Below the pieces are notes generated by a model. It saw only the letters and a list, made by a program, of their open reading frames with translations, was not told the DNA's origin and did not search any database. The translations under genes and the position numbers were made by a program. A DNA stretch of 5,228 bases from an uncultured Treponema sp. (GTDB lineage: Bacteria; Spirochaetota; Spirochaetia; Treponematales; Treponemataceae), in the NCBI GenBank assembly GCA_947165795.1, contig CAMVBP010000147.1, forward strand, positions 1 through 5,228. The letters run 5' to 3'. This document shows, piece by piece, positions 1 to 5,228 of this stretch (the stretch's first letter is position 1; every line of letters begins with the position of its first letter).

Positions 1-195
1 ACCTTCAAATGCATGAATAATCATGTTTGCACCGTCTACTGCAGAGTTTAATGCAGGGTCAATTGTTTCAGGTGATGGTCCAACCTGAACATGTAATACA
101 GAGCCAGTTGGAGTAGCTGTGGTTTTCTTTTCTCCACAGGCTACAAAAAGCCCAGCCAAACAAATCATAGAAACTAACAAAGTAAGTTTCTTCAT
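1..195 (-). CDS. oppA: OppA-type peptide-binding lipoprotein, N-terminal fragment
   Basis: Partial gene: 65 codons are visible, reading off the left edge. It should encode the solute-binding component (SBP_bac_5 family, usually 500-600 residues) that captures peptides outside the inner membrane and delivers them to OppBC. The ATG at 195 lies 7 nt after a perfect AGGAGG. The protein begins MKKLTLLVSM, a short basic n-region and hydrophobic core, and reaches a lipobox-like LFVAC with the predicted lipidated cysteine at residue 20. A Lys/Thr-rich linker (22-30) follows, then the mature start, with LHVQVGPSPETIDPALNS at 34-51, typical of the first strand and loop of this family. The F at -3 with L at -4 is a relaxed lipobox, as tolerated in spirochaetes. 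The gene follows oppF by 31 bp on the same strand, so it is likely the last or a late gene of the importer operon. Family and lipoprotein calls are firm; the peptide specificity is unknown. Confidence 0.88.
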   Translation of the reverse strand, partial: MKKLTLLVSMICLAGLFVACGEKKTTATPTGSVLHVQVGPSPETIDPALNSAVDGANMIIHAFEG

Positions 196-200
196 TAAAA

Positions 201-208
201 CACCTCCT
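201..208 (-). promoter_or_regulatory. Strong ribosome-binding site of oppA
   Basis: The minus strand reads AGGAGGTG here, a full match to the anti-Shine-Dalgarno core, with 7 nt between AGGAGG and the ATG at 195. It is the strongest ribosome-binding site in the window. That fits a binding protein needed in excess over the membrane subunits, and it fixes the oppA start. Confidence 0.85.
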
Positions 209-227
209 GGTAAGTAATCAGCTTACC
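209..227 (-). promoter_or_regulatory. Small hairpin between oppF and oppA
   Basis: This is a perfect 6-bp inverted repeat, with arms at 209-214 and 222-227 and a 7-nt loop. In the mRNA it would read GGUAAG, loop, CUUACC. It starts at the last base of the oppF TAG stop and ends directly before the oppA Shine-Dalgarno. No U-run follows, so it is not an intrinsic terminator. It could influence oppA translation or mark an mRNA processing point, but a stem this short could also be chance. Confidence 0.4.
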
Positions 228-1219
228 TAATTAATTTTATCTAAGTTATGGCAGGCAGCATAGTGCCCGGAACTGATTTCCTTGAATTCAGGATTTTCCT
301 GTGCACAATGCTCGTCTGCATAAGGGCAGCGTGTTCTGAAAGGACAGCCGCTCGGCGGATTTAATGGAGAAGGAACATCTCCTTCAAGAATAATTCGTTT
401 GTTCGCACGAGCTGTTTTTGGATCTGCAATAGGAACTGCAGAAATAAGAGAACGTGTATAAGGATGTGCTGAATGGAAAATCAGTTCATCGGCATCGGCC
501 ATTTCTACCATGTGTCCTAGATACATTACACCAATTCTGCTGGAAATATGATTTACAACCGAAAGATCGTGTGCAATAAACAAATAAGTGAGACCCATCT
601 GCTTTTGCAAATCTTCGAACATATTTACAACCTGTGCCTGAATGGAAACATCGAGCGCAGAAACCGGTTCATCGCAAACAATGAATTGAGGATTAACTGC
701 AAGTGCACGTGCAATTCCAATTCTCTGTCGCTGACCGCCGGAAAATTCGTGCGGATAACGGTTTGCATGTTCTGAGTTTAAGCCGACTGTATCTAATAAC
801 GAAAGTATTTTTTCGCGTCGTTCTTTTTTATCTGAATAAAGCTTATGAATATCCAGAGCTTCACCAATAATGTCTCCTACAGTCATTCGCGGATCAAGAG
901 AAGCATATGGATCCTGGAATACAATCTGCATTTTTCGGCGGAATGGATGCATATCAACTTTTTTTCCGGTTTCGCTGTCAAAAATAACTTCACCATCGTA
1001 AATAATTTTTCCTGCTGTTGGTTCTGTAAGGCGCAGAATGGAACGTCCGGTTGTAGTTTTTCCACAGCCAGATTCTCCAACCAAACCAAAGGTTTCTCCT
1101 TTTTTTATAAAGAAACTTACATCATCAACTGCTTTTACATAACGTCCGCCGCCGGCAGGAAAATATTGTTTTAAGTGTTCAATTTCAAGGAGATTATTTT
1201 CTTTTAATTTTTCGTTCAT
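227..1219 (-). CDS. oppF: Peptide ABC importer ATP-binding subunit OppF
   Basis: Cytoplasmic ATPase of 330 residues, the usual OppF/DppF length, that pairs with OppD to power peptide import. Visible motifs are Walker [10 protein letters not shown] (48-56), Q-loop Q102 in [11 protein letters not shown], signature FSGGQRQR (159-166), Walker B FIVCDEP (179-185, catalytic E184), D-loop SALD (187-190) and H-loop H217. The C-terminal oligo_HPY region has HPY at 252-254 and [15 protein letters not shown]. Four cysteines there, C292, C298, C305 and C323, are spaced X5, X6 and X17, the pattern that binds a 4Fe-4S cluster in characterised members of this subfamily. SLDPRMTV after the Q-loop and the Cys in the P-loop favour OppF over OppD. 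The ATG at 1219 overlaps the oppD stop as ATGA and sits behind AGGGAGG, so D and F are probably translationally coupled. The stop is TAG. Nothing looks broken. Confidence 0.96.
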   Translation of the reverse strand: MNEKLKENNLLEIEHLKQYFPAGGGRYVKAVDDVSFFIKKGETFGLVGESGCGKTTTGRSILRLTEPTAGKIIYDGEVIFDSETGKKVDMHPFRRKMQIVFQDPYASLDPRMTVGDIIGEALDIHKLYSDKKERREKILSLLDTVGLNSEHANRYPHEFSGGQRQRIGIARALAVNPQFIVCDEPVSALDVSIQAQVVNMFEDLQKQMGLTYLFIAHDLSVVNHISSRIGVMYLGHMVEMADADELIFHSAHPYTRSLISAVPIADPKTARANKRIILEGDVPSPLNPPSGCPFRTRCPYADEHCAQENPEFKEISSGHYAACHNLDKIN

Positions 1220-1232
1220 TTTTTTCCTCCCT
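1216..1232 (-). promoter_or_regulatory. oppD/oppF ATGA overlap with embedded ribosome-binding site
   Basis: The oppF ATG (1219-1217) overlaps the oppD TGA (1218-1216) in a 4-base ATGA. The oppF ribosome-binding site AGGGAGG (1232-1226) lies inside the last oppD codons, which encode GGKK. This is the classic layout for termination-reinitiation and would keep the two ATPase subunits near 1:1, as expected for a D/F heterodimer. Confidence 0.8.
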
Positions 1233-2292
1233 GCGCATTTTCTACCTTACCATCTGCTGTAACAATTACTTCTGCACTTCCAAGCTTCTGAGCCTTTTGT
1301 TCAAGCCAGCAGCGTCCATAATGAACATTTTCTCCTACTGCAGCACCTCCAAGGCTTTCGTATTCATTACGAACAGGAGGTTGTTCAAGACAGATTTTCA
1401 TACAGTTTGAGCAGCGGGGTGCAAAACAACAGCCGTTAGGTCGGTTTAATAAGTCTACAGGCTGTCCTTCAATTGGTACCAGCCGTGAATAATCTTTTTC
1501 ATGAAATTTTGGAATAGAGCGGAGAAGACCGCGTGTGTATTCATGCTGCGGGTTATAGAAGATATCATCTGTTGTACCGTATTCAATAATTTCTCCCGCG
1601 TACATTACTGCAATATGGTCGCACATACTTGCTACAACACCAAGGTCATGGGTAATCATAATAATTCCCATTCCAAGCTTTCTTTTTAGCTCCTGCATAA
1701 GTTCAAGAATTTGAGCCTGAATAGTAACATCGAGAGCTGTTGTCGGTTCATCGGCTATTAAAAGCTTTGGCTCGCAGGCAAGTGCAATTGCAATCATTAC
1801 ACGTTGTCTCATACCACCAGAAAGCTCATGTGGATATTGTTTAAGACGCTTATCTGGTTCATTTATTCCAACAAGTGTTAAAAGCTCGCGGGCACGCTCA
1901 TGAACTTCTTTTCCTTTTTTATCTGTATGAAGCTTAATGGCTTCTTCAATTTGATTTCCTATAGTCCATACTGGATTTAACGAAGTCATTGGATCCTGGA
2001 AGATTATGCTTACTTCTTTTCCCCGGATTTTGCGGAGTTCTTTTTCTGTCATCTGGTCTATTCTGTGTCCGTTGAAGGTAACTGTTCCGCCGGTAATTTT
2101 TCCGTTTTCGGCTGTAAGGCCCATTACAGAATAAGCTGTAACAGATTTTCCGCTTCCTGACTCTCCTACAATTCCAAGAACTTCTCCTTCCTGCATATGG
2201 AGTGTAACATCATTTAAAGCACGTACTTCTCCTGCAGGAGTAAAAAAAGAAAGTTTTTCATGTTGTATATCTACTAAATATTCATTTTCCAT
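1216..2292 (-). CDS. oppD: Peptide ABC importer ATP-binding subunit OppD
   Basis: Cytoplasmic ATPase of 358 residues and partner of OppF. Motifs are Walker A GESGSGKS (43-50), Q-loop Q99 in FQDPMTSLNPVWTIG, signature LSGGMRQR (157-164), Walker B LLIADEP (177-183, catalytic E182), D-loop TALD (185-188) and H-loop H215. MTSLNP and LSGGMRQRVMIA are typical of OppD/DppD. The C-terminal oligo_HPY region carries C288, C294, C301 and C328, the iron-sulfur-type cysteines. The extra C289 and C297 are not part of the usual pattern. A tail of about 30 residues follows C328 (329-358), ending in a Gly/Lys-rich stretch; such a tail is not needed for the ATPase fold. The ATG at 2292 lies 6 nt after GAGGT, which supports this start. 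It is preceded by the one wide gap in the operon (86 bp after oppC) and overlaps oppF by 4 bases. All catalytic residues are present. Confidence 0.96.
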   Translation of the reverse strand: MENEYLVDIQHEKLSFFTPAGEVRALNDVTLHMQEGEVLGIVGESGSGKSVTAYSVMGLTAENGKITGGTVTFNGHRIDQMTEKELRKIRGKEVSIIFQDPMTSLNPVWTIGNQIEEAIKLHTDKKGKEVHERARELLTLVGINEPDKRLKQYPHELSGGMRQRVMIAIALACEPKLLIADEPTTALDVTIQAQILELMQELKRKLGMGIIMITHDLGVVASMCDHIAVMYAGEIIEYGTTDDIFYNPQHEYTRGLLRSIPKFHEKDYSRLVPIEGQPVDLLNRPNGCCFAPRCSNCMKICLEQPPVRNEYESLGGAAVGENVHYGRCWLEQKAQKLGSAEVIVTADGKVENAQGGKK

Positions 2293-2339
2293 ATAATTAC
2301 CTCAAGATGGCTGAGTTTGCCAAAACCACCAGTTTACGT

Positions 2340-2370
2340 TACGGTCATTTAGACAAGCTCAATGACCGTA
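2340..2370 (-). repeat. Perfect 10-bp inverted repeat in the oppC-oppD gap
   Basis: The arms TACGGTCATT (2340-2349) and AATGACCGTA (2361-2370) are exact reverse complements around an 11-nt loop. On the coding strand the loop reads GAGCTTGTCTA. The hairpin starts 8 nt after the oppC stop and occupies the only wide intercistronic gap (2293-2378). No U-run follows it in the direction of transcription, so a rho-independent terminator is unlikely. It could be an mRNA processing or stability element, or a copy of a dispersed palindromic repeat. The inner CATTGAGCTTGTC part resembles intergenic palindromes I recall from several A+T-rich genomes, but that is memory and not a search result. Confidence 0.7.
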
Positions 2371-2378
2371 CAACCTTT

Positions 2379-3440
2379 CTAACTCTTTAATTTAGGATCA
2401 AATGCATCCCGCAGTCCATCGCCCAATAAGTTAAAACTCAAAATGATGATAAAAATCAAAAAAGCAGGAGCAAAGAGTTTTTCAGGATAAGACTGGAATC
2501 CGTTCAAAGCTGCCGAAGCCAGTGAACCAAGAGAAGGCATTGGAGCCTGAACACCAAGTCCAAGGAAGGAAAGGAAAGATTCTGTAAAAATTGAAGAAGG
2601 AATTTGAAGTGTAGTTGTTACAATTAATGTACCAATACAGTTTGTAATAAGATGTTTTCCTATAATTCGTTTTCCATTTGCTCCAAGAGCTTTTGCTGCA
2701 GTTACATATTCGTTTTGTTTTAAAACCATAATCTGGCTGCGGATAATGCGGGCCATTCCAACCCAATATAACAGCGCAAAAACTATGAACATAGAAACCA
2801 TGTTCGGTCCTAAACGCTGAATCCATCCAAAGCCTGGAACTCCTCCCAAAGTTCGTAATGGAAATTTTAAGGTTTGTGCAAGAAGAATAATAATCAATAC
2901 ATCTGGAACTGTGTAAATAATGTCGACAATACGCATCATAATTAAATCTACAGTTCCACCAAAGTAGCCGGCAATTGCTCCATAAAGGGAACCAATTATT
3001 AAAATTAAAAGTGATGCAACAATACCTACAGTCATAGAAACACGACCACCGACCATTACACGGATAGCATAATCGCGGCCATTCTGGTCTGTTCCTAAAA
3101 TATGAGGGAATACCTTTTCTCCATTCTGCTTCATTGTAAGCTCAGAAGCAGAATACTGCATTGGTCCAAGACGTTCGCTTCCTTTAATCTGCTGTTCATA
3201 TTTATAAGGATAAAATGCCGGAATAATAAAGCAAAGAATAATAATAAATAGAACAATAGACAAAGAAGTCATTGCAATTTTATTTTTTCTAAAACGGCGG
3301 AATCCATCTTTCCAGAAGCCTACAGATTCGCGCATAATAACAAGAGACTGCTTTTCGTCGGCTGAGGCCGGAATAAAGTCATCTGCTACAAGACTGTCTA
3401 CATTTATTTGAACGCTAAGTGGATTTTTTTTCATTTCCAT
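2379..3440 (-). CDS. oppC: Peptide ABC importer permease OppC
   Basis: Inner-membrane permease of 353 residues that forms the channel with OppB. An N-terminal cytoplasmic stretch of about 56 residues is followed by an OppC_N-like region (FWKDGFRRFRKNKIAM, 42-57) and TM1 (about 57-78). A periplasmic loop leads to HILGTDQNGRD (113-123), a hallmark of OppC/DppC. Further membrane segments fall near 134-158, 165-190, 213-231, 265-285 and 322-340, giving six. The ATPase-coupling EAA loop is at about 244-267 and includes EYVTAAKALGANG. The end, NLLGDGLRDAFDPKLKS, is typical of the family. The ATG at 3440 lies 7 nt after AGGA; the next Met, two codons on, is spaced too far from it. oppC follows oppB by 13 bp and ends in TAG, and no lesion is visible. 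OppC and DppC cannot be separated by sequence alone. Confidence 0.95.
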   Translation of the reverse strand: MEMKKNPLSVQINVDSLVADDFIPASADEKQSLVIMRESVGFWKDGFRRFRKNKIAMTSLSIVLFIIILCFIIPAFYPYKYEQQIKGSERLGPMQYSASELTMKQNGEKVFPHILGTDQNGRDYAIRVMVGGRVSMTVGIVASLLILIIGSLYGAIAGYFGGTVDLIMMRIVDIIYTVPDVLIIILLAQTLKFPLRTLGGVPGFGWIQRLGPNMVSMFIVFALLYWVGMARIIRSQIMVLKQNEYVTAAKALGANGKRIIGKHLITNCIGTLIVTTTLQIPSSIFTESFLSFLGLGVQAPMPSLGSLASAALNGFQSYPEKLFAPAFLIFIIILSFNLLGDGLRDAFDPKLKS

Positions 3441-3453
3441 AATTATTTCCTGT

Positions 3454-4371
3454 TTACTTTAACTTGATTCTTGGATCCACAATTGCATACATAATATCAA
3501 CAATTACATTCATTATAATTACAAAAACTGCAAGGAAAATTGTGGTACCCATAATCATAGGATAATCGCGGCTGGTAATTGCGCCAACGAATTCAGAACC
3601 AAGGCCTGGAATATTAAAAATCTTTTCTATAATAAAACTTCCGGTCATAAGAGATGCAATAAGAGGTCCAAGATAAGTTACAACAGGCAGAATAGCATTA
3701 CGCATTGCATGCTTAAAAATAGATTTAAAATTATTTACACCTTTTGCACGTGCTGTACGCATGTAATCCTGGCCCATAACGTCGAGCATGGAAGAGCGCA
3801 TAAGTCTTGCTATATAAAATGTAGGATACAGCGCCAGAGCCATAACTGGCATAATATAGCTGCTGGCGGTATTTAATCCAAGCGAAGGCAGCAATTTTAG
3901 CTTTGTAGAAAAAATGTACATCAAAAGTGTAGAAGAAAGAAAGCTTGGAATAGCAATTCCTGCTGTAGAAAGTACAACAAGAGCATTATCGATTGCCTTT
4001 CCGCGTTTGTAAGCTGCAATGGCTCCCAGTGGAACTCCAAAAAGAACTGCAACTAAAATTGCCCAGCCACCAAGTTTTGCCGAAACCGGGAATTTTGTAA
4101 AAATAATTTCGCTTACGGTTCGGCCGCGCTTCTTAATGGAAAGACCAAAGTCTCCATGAAGAATTCCGCCTAAATAGGTCAGATACTGCTGACCTAAAGG
4201 CTTATCCAAACCATATTTTGCTTCCATGGCAGCCTGTGCCTGAGGTGTTACTGCTTTTTCTGAAAGAAATGGCCCTCCTGGAACCATATTCATAATAAAA
4301 AACGTAAGAGTGGCTACAAGATATGCAGTAATTACAGCTGTAGCCAGTCTTTTTAAAATGTATTTCAGCAT
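3454..4371 (-). CDS. oppB: Peptide ABC importer permease OppB
   Basis: Inner-membrane permease of 305 residues and channel partner of OppC. It opens with MLKYILKRL and TM1 (9-28), the standard OppB/DppB beginning. A large periplasmic part follows with YGLDKPLGQQYLTYL (53-67) and GDFGLS (73-78). Membrane segments fall near 98-120, 130-157, 172-190, 226-246 and 273-297. The EAA loop at about 202-225 (DYMRTARAKGVNN) contacts the ATPases, and the protein ends VDPRIKLK. I place the start at the ATG at 4371. It has CAGGAG (4385-4380) 8 nt upstream and gives the family's usual length. The frame also runs back to a TTG at 4407, which would add 12 residues and overlap the symporter gene, but nothing supports that start. 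The gene lies 22 bp after the NSS stop and 13 bp before oppC. Confidence 0.94.
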   Translation of the reverse strand: MLKYILKRLATAVITAYLVATLTFFIMNMVPGGPFLSEKAVTPQAQAAMEAKYGLDKPLGQQYLTYLGGILHGDFGLSIKKRGRTVSEIIFTKFPVSAKLGGWAILVAVLFGVPLGAIAAYKRGKAIDNALVVLSTAGIAIPSFLSSTLLMYIFSTKLKLLPSLGLNTASSYIMPVMALALYPTFYIARLMRSSMLDVMGQDYMRTARAKGVNNFKSIFKHAMRNAILPVVTYLGPLIASLMTGSFIIEKIFNIPGLGSEFVGAITSRDYPMIMGTTIFLAVFVIIMNVIVDIMYAIVDPRIKLK

Positions 4372-4381
4372 TAAAAATGCT
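4367..4381 (-). promoter_or_regulatory. Hairpin over the oppB start codon
   Basis: A perfect 6-bp inverted repeat (arms 4367-4372 and 4376-4381) flanks a 3-nt loop. In mRNA it reads AGCAUU, UUU, AAUGCU. The 3' arm contains the oppB AUG (4371-4369), and the 5' arm takes the last two bases of the Shine-Dalgarno. The stem is A+U-rich and so only moderately stable. A ribosome ending at the symporter stop (4396-4394), 12 nt upstream, would open it, which suggests coupling of oppB translation to the upstream gene. The pairing is seen; the function is inferred. Confidence 0.45.
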
Positions 4382-4385
4382 CCTG
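4380..4385 (-). promoter_or_regulatory. Ribosome-binding site that fixes the oppB start
   Basis: The minus strand reads CAGGAG, 8 nt before the ATG at 4371. It lies in the 22-bp gap after the NSS stop. It supports the 305-residue OppB and argues against the longer form starting at the TTG at 4407. Confidence 0.8.
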
Positions 4386-4393
4386 AAAAGAAA

Positions 4394-5228
4394 TTAAATA
4401 ACTCCAAATCCTGTAAGAAGGATTATGAATAATAAAATTGGTGCAACAAACTTAATCATAATAACATAAAGAGTTTTGCGGCCGAATTTTTCTCCATTAA
4501 GAGTTATTTCGTCAATTGTAGATTTTGGTTTTGCAATCCAACCGATGAGGACACAAGTAAGAAGACCAACGATAGGCATAAGAATATTGTTACTTGCATA
4601 ATCAAGAATGTCGAGGATTTGAGCTGAACCGCCTGCTTCTGTATTTGGCAATATTGCTTCAAAGTAGAATATGTTATATCCGAGACAAACAATTATAGAA
4701 ATAACGAAAGTAGAAACTGCCATAACGAGAGAAGCCTTCTTGCGGCTCCACTTGAACTTATCCATCATAGAAGAAGTAATAGCTTCGAGAATAGAAACTG
4801 CAGAAGTAAGTGCTGCAAATAAAACCATTACAAAGAAAACAAGACCAATAAAATCACCGAACTTTCCAAGAGAATTGAATACTTTAGGAAGTGCAACAAA
4901 CATAAGGCTTGTACCTTTTGTCATTCCTTCTTTTCCGCTGAATGCATAAATAGCTGGAATAATCATCATTCCGGCAAGAATAGCAATTCCTGTATCGAAG
5001 ATTTCAATTTTGTTTACAGATTTTACAAGATTTTCATCTTTCTTCATGTAAGAACCGTAAGCTACCATAATACCCATAGCAATTGAAAGTGAGTAGAAAA
5101 GCTGTCCCATTGCATCAAGACAAATTCTAAGGAAGCCTTTGAATGTAAGTCCGTCAAAATTAGGAATAAAATAAATTGCGGCACCCTGAAGACCTGTACG
5201 TGTTACGCCATTTTCATCTGTGTGTGTG
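4394..5228 (-). CDS. Neurotransmitter:sodium symporter family (NSS/SNF) transporter, C-terminal part
   Basis: Partial gene: the frame is open to the right edge, giving 277 residues of a family usually 440-500 long. An ATG at 5110 is internal and not the start. Upstream of it the frame still reads family sequence, including TGLQGAAIYFIPNFDGLTFK. The family couples Na+ entry to uptake of amino acids or similar compounds across the inner membrane. TM6 (fragment residues 38-60, GQLFYSLSIAMGIMVAYGSY) is the substrate-binding unwound helix. By alignment from memory, Y45 and S46 match LeuT F253 and T254. TM8 (about 123-149) keeps the Thr-Ser pair (141-142) that matches the LeuT Na2-site T354 and S355. 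TM7 (78-96), TM9 (165-185), TM10 (212-231) and TM11 (253-275) follow. The protein ends right after TM11, as in 11-helix bacterial members. The TAA stop is 22 bp before oppB, with no terminator between them, suggesting co-transcription. The substrate is not determined. Confidence 0.92.
   Translation of the reverse strand, partial: THTDENGVTRTGLQGAAIYFIPNFDGLTFKGFLRICLDAMGQLFYSLSIAMGIMVAYGSYMKKDENLVKSVNKIEIFDTGIAILAGMMIIPAIYAFSGKEGMTKGTSLMFVALPKVFNSLGKFGDFIGLVFFVMVLFAALTSAVSILEAITSSMMDKFKWSRKKASLVMAVSTFVISIIVCLGYNIFYFEAILPNTEAGGSAQILDILDYASNNILMPIVGLLTCVLIGWIAKPKSTIDEITLNGEKFGRKTLYVIMIKFVAPILLFIILLTGFGVI
5219..5228. repeat. Short TG dinucleotide tract at the window edge
   Basis: Five TG units (CA on the coding strand) lie inside the NSS reading frame and encode a Thr-His-Thr stretch in the loop before TM6. 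The tract reaches the window end, so its full length is unknown. At the visible length it is probably incidental. Confidence 0.45.

Noticed and set aside
227..290. Possible oppA promoter inside the oppF 3' end
   Set aside because: TTCCGG and ATAACT are spaced by 17 nt, but both match the consensus poorly, and tight operon spacing makes read-through the simpler explanation.
883..1089. Minus-strand 68-codon frame inside oppF
   Set aside because: It is an alternative frame of the conserved Walker A region of oppF, with no domain and no ribosome-binding site of note.
548..1174. Plus-strand open frames of 75 and 109 codons opposite oppF
   Set aside because: They lie antisense to an intact oppF with all ATPase motifs. 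Their translations are Cys/Asn/Phe-rich without recognisable domains, so they are shadow frames.
1501..1689. Plus-strand 62-codon frame opposite oppD
   Set aside because: It is antisense to conserved oppD coding sequence, and its composition is typical of a shadow frame.
2303..2331. Short 4-bp pairings near the oppD ribosome-binding site (TGGC/GCCA and CTCA/TGAG)
   Set aside because: Stems of four pairs with 7-nt loops are expected by chance, and the two overlap and exclude each other.
2340..2370. Intrinsic terminator in the oppC-oppD gap
   Set aside because: The stem is perfect, but the bases after it in the transcript (AACGTAAACT) contain no U-run, and oppD must be expressed downstream.
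2293..2378. Possible promoter for oppDF in the oppC-oppD gap
   Set aside because: TTGTCT and TAAACT on the coding strand are only 14 nt apart and TTGAGC is 20 nt away. No -35/-10 pair with proper spacing was found.
2482..2826. Minus-strand 114-codon frame within oppC
   Set aside because: It overlaps the conserved EAA-loop region of oppC in another frame. The translation is Trp/Tyr/Ser-rich and low in plausibility.
4504..4949. Frames of 62 and 92 codons overlapping the symporter gene
   Set aside because: Both overlap clear NSS transmembrane helices in other frames or on the other strand, with no independent support.

Overview
The window is about 5.2 kb and A+T-rich (roughly 40% G+C by eye). 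It is almost fully coding, and every supported gene lies on the minus strand, so transcription runs from high to low coordinates. It looks like part of one polycistronic unit. In order it holds the C-terminal part of a neurotransmitter:sodium symporter (NSS) gene (5228-4394, 5' end outside the window), then oppB (4371-3454), oppC (3440-2379), oppD (2292-1216), oppF (1219-227), and the first 65 codons of an oppA-type lipoprotein gene (195-1, continuing outside the window). Gene names follow family membership; which peptide is carried cannot be read from the sequence.

The opp genes encode a complete peptide/nickel-family ABC importer. OppA is an anchored lipoprotein that would capture peptide outside the inner membrane. 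OppB and OppC form the membrane channel, and OppD and OppF are the paired cytoplasmic ATPases. Both ATPases carry all the nucleotide-binding motifs and a C-terminal four-cysteine motif of the kind known to hold an iron-sulfur cluster in this subfamily. The binding-protein gene is last, not first as in the classic oppABCDF order. The upstream NSS gene probably encodes a Na+-coupled amino-acid symporter, so peptide uptake and amino-acid uptake may be expressed together.

The junctions are tight: 22 bp from NSS to oppB, 13 bp from oppB to oppC, an ATGA overlap from oppD to oppF, and 31 bp from oppF to oppA. Only the oppC-oppD gap (86 bp) is wide, and it holds a perfect 10-bp inverted repeat. Smaller hairpins sit over the oppB start codon and just before the oppA ribosome-binding site. 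I found no convincing promoter, intrinsic terminator, RNA gene, insertion sequence or CRISPR array, and no gene-free stretch over 300 bases.

The host is a low-G+C bacterium with strong AGGAGG-type ribosome-binding sites. The OppA signal peptide, the general style of the proteins and the intergenic palindrome remind me of commensal or rumen Treponema (Spirochaetes), but a Clostridia-type Firmicute cannot be excluded. This looks like ordinary transport machinery; I see no evidence of an undescribed system. The points worth a second look are gene order, co-transcription with the symporter, and the three intercistronic hairpins.
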